A stretch of DNA of 64,000 bases from Macquaria australasica. Lineage: Eukaryota; Chordata; Actinopteri; Centrarchiformes; Percichthyidae. Under the pieces are notes generated by a model. It made no database searches and was not told the origin of the DNA. It saw only the letters and a list, made by a program, of their open reading frames with translations. Shown here in pieces: positions 40,801 to 47,347 of this stretch. The stretch spans positions 361,153 to 425,152 of the forward strand of contig SEMN01000456.1 in assembly GCA_005408345.1 (NCBI GenBank), given 5' to 3'. The position numbers and the translations under genes are program-made. Numbering within the stretch: the first letter of the stretch is position 1; each line of letters begins with the position of its first letter.

Positions 40801-43800
40801 CTTGCTTCGTAGTACAGGCCTCAGATCATTTTTGATTTAACATTTTGAGCTTTTTTTGTCAATTTTTTCAAAGATTTCTTTGTTTACAGGTTTTATGATT
40901 TGATGTATTTATTTGCAACACCTCAGCCCCTTGTGTAGCATGTTTTGAATATTTTCCCTGTACATCAGTGTTTCTGTGATAGCATGCAATATGTCATCCT
41001 CCAGTTGCTCTTTTCATCTTATCACAATGTGGCTTTGAACCTGTATTATGGTAATCATTTCTTCTTTTTTCTTCTTTCCTTCTCTTTCTCCACTCACTTC
41101 TCCCTCTGTTCTCCTTACTTCTGTCATTTTTCTTACCCTCTCTATGCAACTCGCCAACATGTCACGTCACCCTTTCCTTCTCCTGCTCTTCCTCCAGTCT
41201 CTATCAGCCCCCCAGGCGCAGGCCCTCAGCTGTGTGGAGTCCCTGTGCTGCTACCAACATGGGCAGAGCGGCTGTTCCCGCCTGGCCCGCCTCTTGGAGC
41301 AAATGACCGGGCCGTGCCAGACCAGCGCCAACCATTGCCACGCATCCAGCTGCAGCAACAGGTGGGGAGGACGACGACGGCAAGAAACAATGATTATGAA
41401 TCCTGATGAACCCTCAGCACCTCTTGGTGTCAAAAATTTGGGCTGCAGTCCTGACTGTTTTAGCCCTTAATGTGGCTCCGACTCTACTGTAAGTCTTTCT
41501 TGTTCAGATCTATAGTTGACCATACCGTTGTGGAGGAGCAGGGTTTCAGACAGTCAGAGAGACTGGGTTTAGGGTGCGGCTTAGTGTAACTTTGGGACAG
41601 CCAAACGAAGAGGCTGAAGATGTGGGACTTCAACACTATGAGTGCACTATTATGAGTTTCTTATTTCCCTCGAGGTGCGTGTTGGGAGAGCCTGGAGTCT
41701 GGACATTTTGATTAACCAGACAGAAAGGTGTGCTTAATCTCATATCCAGAGTGGTGTACTATCAGAAATATATCAGTACACCTTATAACCAAAATCATAG
41801 AGACCAATGACTGAGTAGGTTGTGATGGCCCTGCCCTCTACATAGCATGCAGATGTGGATGTTTGGCAGTCTAGCCAGGGAGAATTTGGATTCCAGTATT
41901 TTTATTAAGGCCCTTACAATGGAGGCACCTAACAGGTCTCAATATTTCACTATGTAACCTGTCTTGTCTGTGTAGCCCCTACATTAGGGAGGGCCTGTCT
42001 ACTAGCCCATGTGTCTATGTCCTAATCATCTATGCTATGATCTGTTGTTCTGTATGTCCTGTCTGTCTCTTCTGTTTCTGTTCAATTCTCGCTTAAAATC
42101 AAATGGGAGTTGGCCTGTGTAATGCACTTTAACAGATGACACCAATGTCTATACGTCAATTATTAAGTTGACTTGTTAGCTTTAGGTTGACTCCGATATT
42201 GTCCAGTAGGTCCTCTCATTAGAGGGCTTATCTACTTAAGATGAGGCCACATAATGGTTAGCTGGTGGAATCATATTTTATCCGGACACCATATTTGGGT
42301 GTGCACATCTCCAGTATTAACCTATGATTGAAGAGATGTGAAAGTGCTTCATAAGTGACGGGTTGTGGCGACTTAACTTTCAAGCTGCACTTGGCAATTT
42401 TGCATTTTGGTGGCCCTAAATGGCAGAGAGGTATAAATAAACAAAGTGAGCTCTCAGTGAGTGCAGATAAAACGTTCTTCTCTGCTGCAGTTACACTTTG
42501 TGATGAAGGCAGATAAAACATCGACAACTTTGAATTATTTTTTTTTTTTTCATGAAAGATTTTGCCTAGTGCAGCTTTAAAGACGAGTAAGCTGAGTTCA
42601 CAGTTTGCTGGGCTGCCCCCAATCTGCAGTTTCAGTGTTATTGTGTCTTTTTACCTGAATCTCAGTGGGGTCATTGATTAATTGACCTGATCGGCCCTTT
42701 CTGCTGAGCAATCAATACGCCCCATACCAGCTTGGGACACTCAGTATTGATTACATCAGTAATGAAGATGTAGCATTCTTGTTCTTTGTGAGTCTGTTCC
42801 AGTGGACCTTGCACAGAGTCAGGTGGTGTGGGCACGCATGTTTGTTTCTTCATGACTGTGTGTGTGTGTGTGTGTGTTCGTAAAGGTAATGACAGCATGC
42901 AGGTCAATGATGCACTGTTCCTCCCCACCCTCCCTTCAGCCCCTCTGGACAGTAACCTGCAGACTCTGTGTGGTCAAGTAGAGGACTGTGCCCTCCCAGT
43001 CAGTCAGGCCTGAGGGATACAGCAGTTTTATGAGCAATCCCGAAGTAGAGACATATAATTGTGGCTGGTTATAACGACATCTCTTTGTAACTAATTTTAT
43101 TCTGTGTCAGGCCTGTGTGCAGATATCTTAGGCATCATCTGATCATTTTAAACTTTGATTCAGCCACTCGGGAGCATAAAATGGGTCCCACATTTTAATA
43201 TTTATACCTTTTAATTATTCCTCAGAGAGTGGTGGGTGGGATGTGCACCATGAAATAATCTATTTCAATTGTTGTCAGGGTCATTTCACTGGAAGAAAGG
43301 AAACTATTCCTATTTTCCCATTGCTTTGGGTTAAGTTACCACTAAATGCTTGATTCAATTTAGATGAATTTCTTCCTGTGGGAATGATTGATTTGTTTTC
43401 TGACCTTGGCACGAAGCAGCCAATTGGATTCTTCAAACTTAGCAAACAGCAGCCAATTTGGGCTCCCAGTAGCATAAACGTAAACAATAGACATGAGTAA
43501 AATGCTCTGCTTAGCTGTGCTTTATGCTGTAAATACAAAAAGAACAATCAACTAACAGAATTAGGGCTGAATGTGCAGGTTTTGTTTTTATCCCTCATCT
43601 TCTTCCCTTAATATCACTTCTCCTTTCCTTCTCTCGTCATATTCTTCTCACCCCTTCCCACCACCTCACCCTTCTTCTGCTTTCAACATACCTTCGTCTG
43701 TCCCTCCCCTCCCTCCTCTTCACCTTCTTAGTTTGAGGAAATAAACCAGAAAACCACAAAGAATGAATGAAAGACTAGTGAGACTCAGGCCATATTTGGC

Positions 43801-46800
43801 CTTAATGCTAAAATACTGCCATAAGGGAAAGGAAATATATCCACACAGTCCTATATAACATGCTTAATGACTGGAAGGGACATATAGTAAGCATATTTAC
43901 AAACTTATATAATACATAAAGTATTTATCTGTTATATATTGGAAGCCCAACTGTAGCTGGCTGCTTGACTTGGCCTGTTGTTGCTGAATCGTGGCGAGGG
44001 GCAACAAATCGGGAACAGACGCGGAGGTCAGGAGTCGAAGATGTTTTTCGTAATAAACGAAATACACGCCGGTGTGTAGTTGTCAAATCCTGGCAGCTGC
44101 GTCTCCATCCAAATGTCAAAACAAATTGTACTCAGACCTTTTTAAATGTGGAAAAAGAGAGTGCAAATTAGGAAGGCTTTTCCATTGGCATTTCCAAAAA
44201 ATTTTCAGAAAATTTTTGCATTTGAAATTATAAAGAAATGTATTTGCATGTTTGAAATGTGAACAGGCATATCCACCAAAAATCTAAACACACAAAACCA
44301 CTTGTTAGCTGTTGTGCAACAAAATTAAACCATCCTACATGATTATTTCATCAACAAACTTAATTGATAAGTCTGCTTTAAAAACAGTTTGTTGGAAATT
44401 TGATTATAAGTTGCAACATCTGTTCATCTCTAACTTAATGCATTATAATTTGAAAAAAACATCCTTGGATGGAAACTCAGCTGCTGTCCGACACCCCTTG
44501 CTCCTCCTCCTTTTCTCCTAGAACAAGGGGACCACACCCTAAACCAGAGGCTGCTGGGAAATGTAGTCTCAGAGTCTTTCTTTCTTTTTGCTACTTCCTG
44601 TATCTATTAGTCTTTTTCTACTGGATCCTGAAGCCTTATATGTGTTTCTGAGAAGAGGCGAACTTTGGGTGCATGTTTGTTTTATAACCAGGGGTGTTCC
44701 AGGTGGGTGGAGTTTACCTTCTCACACAGGCTTATATTACAGGTATATAACTCCACCTGTCTTGTCCACTACAGGCTACAAAACAAGAATGTCCAGACTC
44801 TGTCGTGTTGCATGGGGGCTGCTGTTGCCTTTGGTACTTTGTATACAATGTAAACCTGTATGTATTTGTGCCCCCTCACACACTCTTCCTCTTGCACTTG
44901 TCTTTCTCTGTCCTTCTGTGTCTGAAATCTACATAATGTTGTTTGACCTTCCAGATTAATTATTCATGTGCTGTTAACGTCCCCCGTGAGCTTCGTCTTG
45001 TCAGAAATCTGCCTGTTCTGTTCTTTTCTTGGGTTCATGTTCCCACCGGCTCATCCCAAAAGTGCAAAAAAAAAACGTCCTCTTTGTTCTGCCGTAACCC
45101 GGAGAGCAAAGATGGTTTTAGCACCGAGATGTTTCAGTTTGGCCCCAGCCCCGGTAGACAGCCGAGCTGGTGATGTAGCACGCGAGGGTGCCTCCAGTCA
45201 AACCACCATTTGAGTCATCAGCCTATTTAAAGTCCCTGGGTGGCCCTGTTTCCCTGTTTACCAGGTCTTAAAACGGTTGTCTTCATCTCAGAGAGCAGCG
45301 TTAAAGGTCATGAGAATTGTGCAGAGTAGAGCAGCTGACATTTAGAAATCAAAAGAATATATGTAGATGTGGATGGACGGGTGCAGAAATTTGCAGTCAT
45401 ATATTCAGCATGTAAAAGCTGCACACACAGTTCAGGCTTTACTCGTGCAGTCATGTGAAGATCAGGTGTAGCAGCCAGAATGGAGGTGCTGTTTGAACTG
45501 GAAGGATGTTGCACCACAGTCTCTCTGCTCCTCCCTGCTGGCGCTTTGAGGTAGAAGCTCTGATCATTGGCTCTACTTTGGCTCTGCTTTGATGTGAGTC
45601 AGCATGGCGATGGTTGGTTTGTTGTGACCTTTACGATTCCAACAGTGGCAAGCTGTGACTTTCATGACGTATCCACGTTGTATTTTTTTCTTCTCCAGCC
45701 CAGTCACTGGACATTTAGTTTGAATATGTTTTGAGTGGTCTACAAATGGATGAGATTGTGTACTAGATGAGTCTTTGTTAGAATTTCCAAAGGAGATCCA
45801 GCTTGCTAAGCTAATAACAGAAAGGGACTGTGCCTCTGTCATGTCTCTAAATAAGAATATAAAGTATATCATAGATTTGATACTATATGCATATATGTTT
45901 AATGTTGTGGAAGATAGTGTGATACCTATTTTTCTAGTACAAATTTCTATTTAAATAGCCAACTGAACTTAGGGATGTATATTTTACCTGCAGAAATCCA
46001 GATACTAGTCCTGGTTATCTTGAGAGTGGATATATGAGGCAAGAATGTTGTTGCTGTTTTATCATGATTTTTCTTCTCTTTATGATGATTGTGTTGATTT
46101 TTTTTTTTTTTATCATGAGTTAAGTAGCTCAAGTCTCATCTCGCCTGCTCCCTCCTCAGAACAAACCAGAGACAGATTCAGAAAACAAAACCAGTGAAAG
46201 ACTTACAGTACAAAAAAATTCAATGGGATAGATTTGTGTTTTAAGAAGCACCGAGCAAGTGTGAGATCAGAGACATGTAGCACTTAAGGGCTAATGAGCT
46301 GTCTCTGAACAGCTTTATTAAATCTAAACCTTGAGACGGTCTCAGCACCAAAGCCTTTGCATCATTTACATTTCCAAGCACTCTAAGGACACAGATCTAC
46401 TCTGACTCCACACTGCTACTTTTTACGCTGTTAAAGCAAATAAGAGGTTATAGTGGATATACCCAGATTTTAACATGTTCTTCTTTCCCAGCCTGGTTTT
46501 TGTTTGATCCAGATCAGGGCGTCAGCAGGTCCTAAAGCTGCAAAATATAAGGCCTTAGTGCAGTAATTAGTGACCTTATTTTTTTATAGTGCACTGACAT
46601 GTTTACTTTTGTTCTGTGTACTCTTTAAGACTAATACAGAACAGCGTTAGTAGTACAATATCCAGTAGCTATTATATTATATCTGCTTTACTAAATACAG
46701 ATGGACTTCAATGCCCCTCAAGTTATTTTCCCAGGGTACTTTTTCTCATACTTTATAGTTTTAAAAAAATTTAATATCTATGCATTTATCAAAAGTACAC

Positions 46801-47312
46801 TGGATTTGTCATCTGTAGGTGTCTGCTGGGTGAAAAAAACATCCTCAGTTATTATTTTTTTAAGATTAAAAAACTCAGCTAATGGTTTCAGCTCCACAAC
46901 TGTCATCACATTTTAATTCAAATGTCCCTAATCTCTGATAAATAGGTGACATAGCTTTTTTTCCACTGAGCAATGCACTCGAAAAAAATTAAATCTTTTA
47001 TGTCAAATAACCAAAACTGTTCCAACTTTGGCAAATAATAGTGTGTTCTGGACTCAATCACTGATTAAAAATAACTTTCTGGGATCTTTAAGTTGAATTC
47101 TACCCTGATAGACCTGGATTAGTGTGAGTGAATGAGGAGAGACTTTTGATACTCATCACTAACATCATCCCATTACTAACTCTTCACTCTTTCATCCCTC
47201 TTCTCTGCTTCTTCCAGCCTGGTTGTGTAGATTGTAATCCAAAAACCTCTGGACAAGAGTGTGTTAGTTAGTGACAACCGAGCCCACTGTCCCCCCCCCC
47301 ACCCCCCCCACC

Positions 47313-47347
<35 letters not shown>

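Larger units (their letters stand above)
37382..41197 (+). other. sequence between alternative exon b and exon 29
   Basis: Apart from the inverted-repeat element at 39967-40820 and a pyrimidine-rich run before exon 29, nothing recognisable. An AATAAA lies at 38821-38826. Confidence 0.5.

Noticed and set aside
44943..45173. 76-codon ORF ending GFSTEMFQFGPSPGRQPSW
   Set aside because: Considered as another ATP11B tail exon, but there is no acceptable acceptor near the coding-like part and an A-run lies within it.
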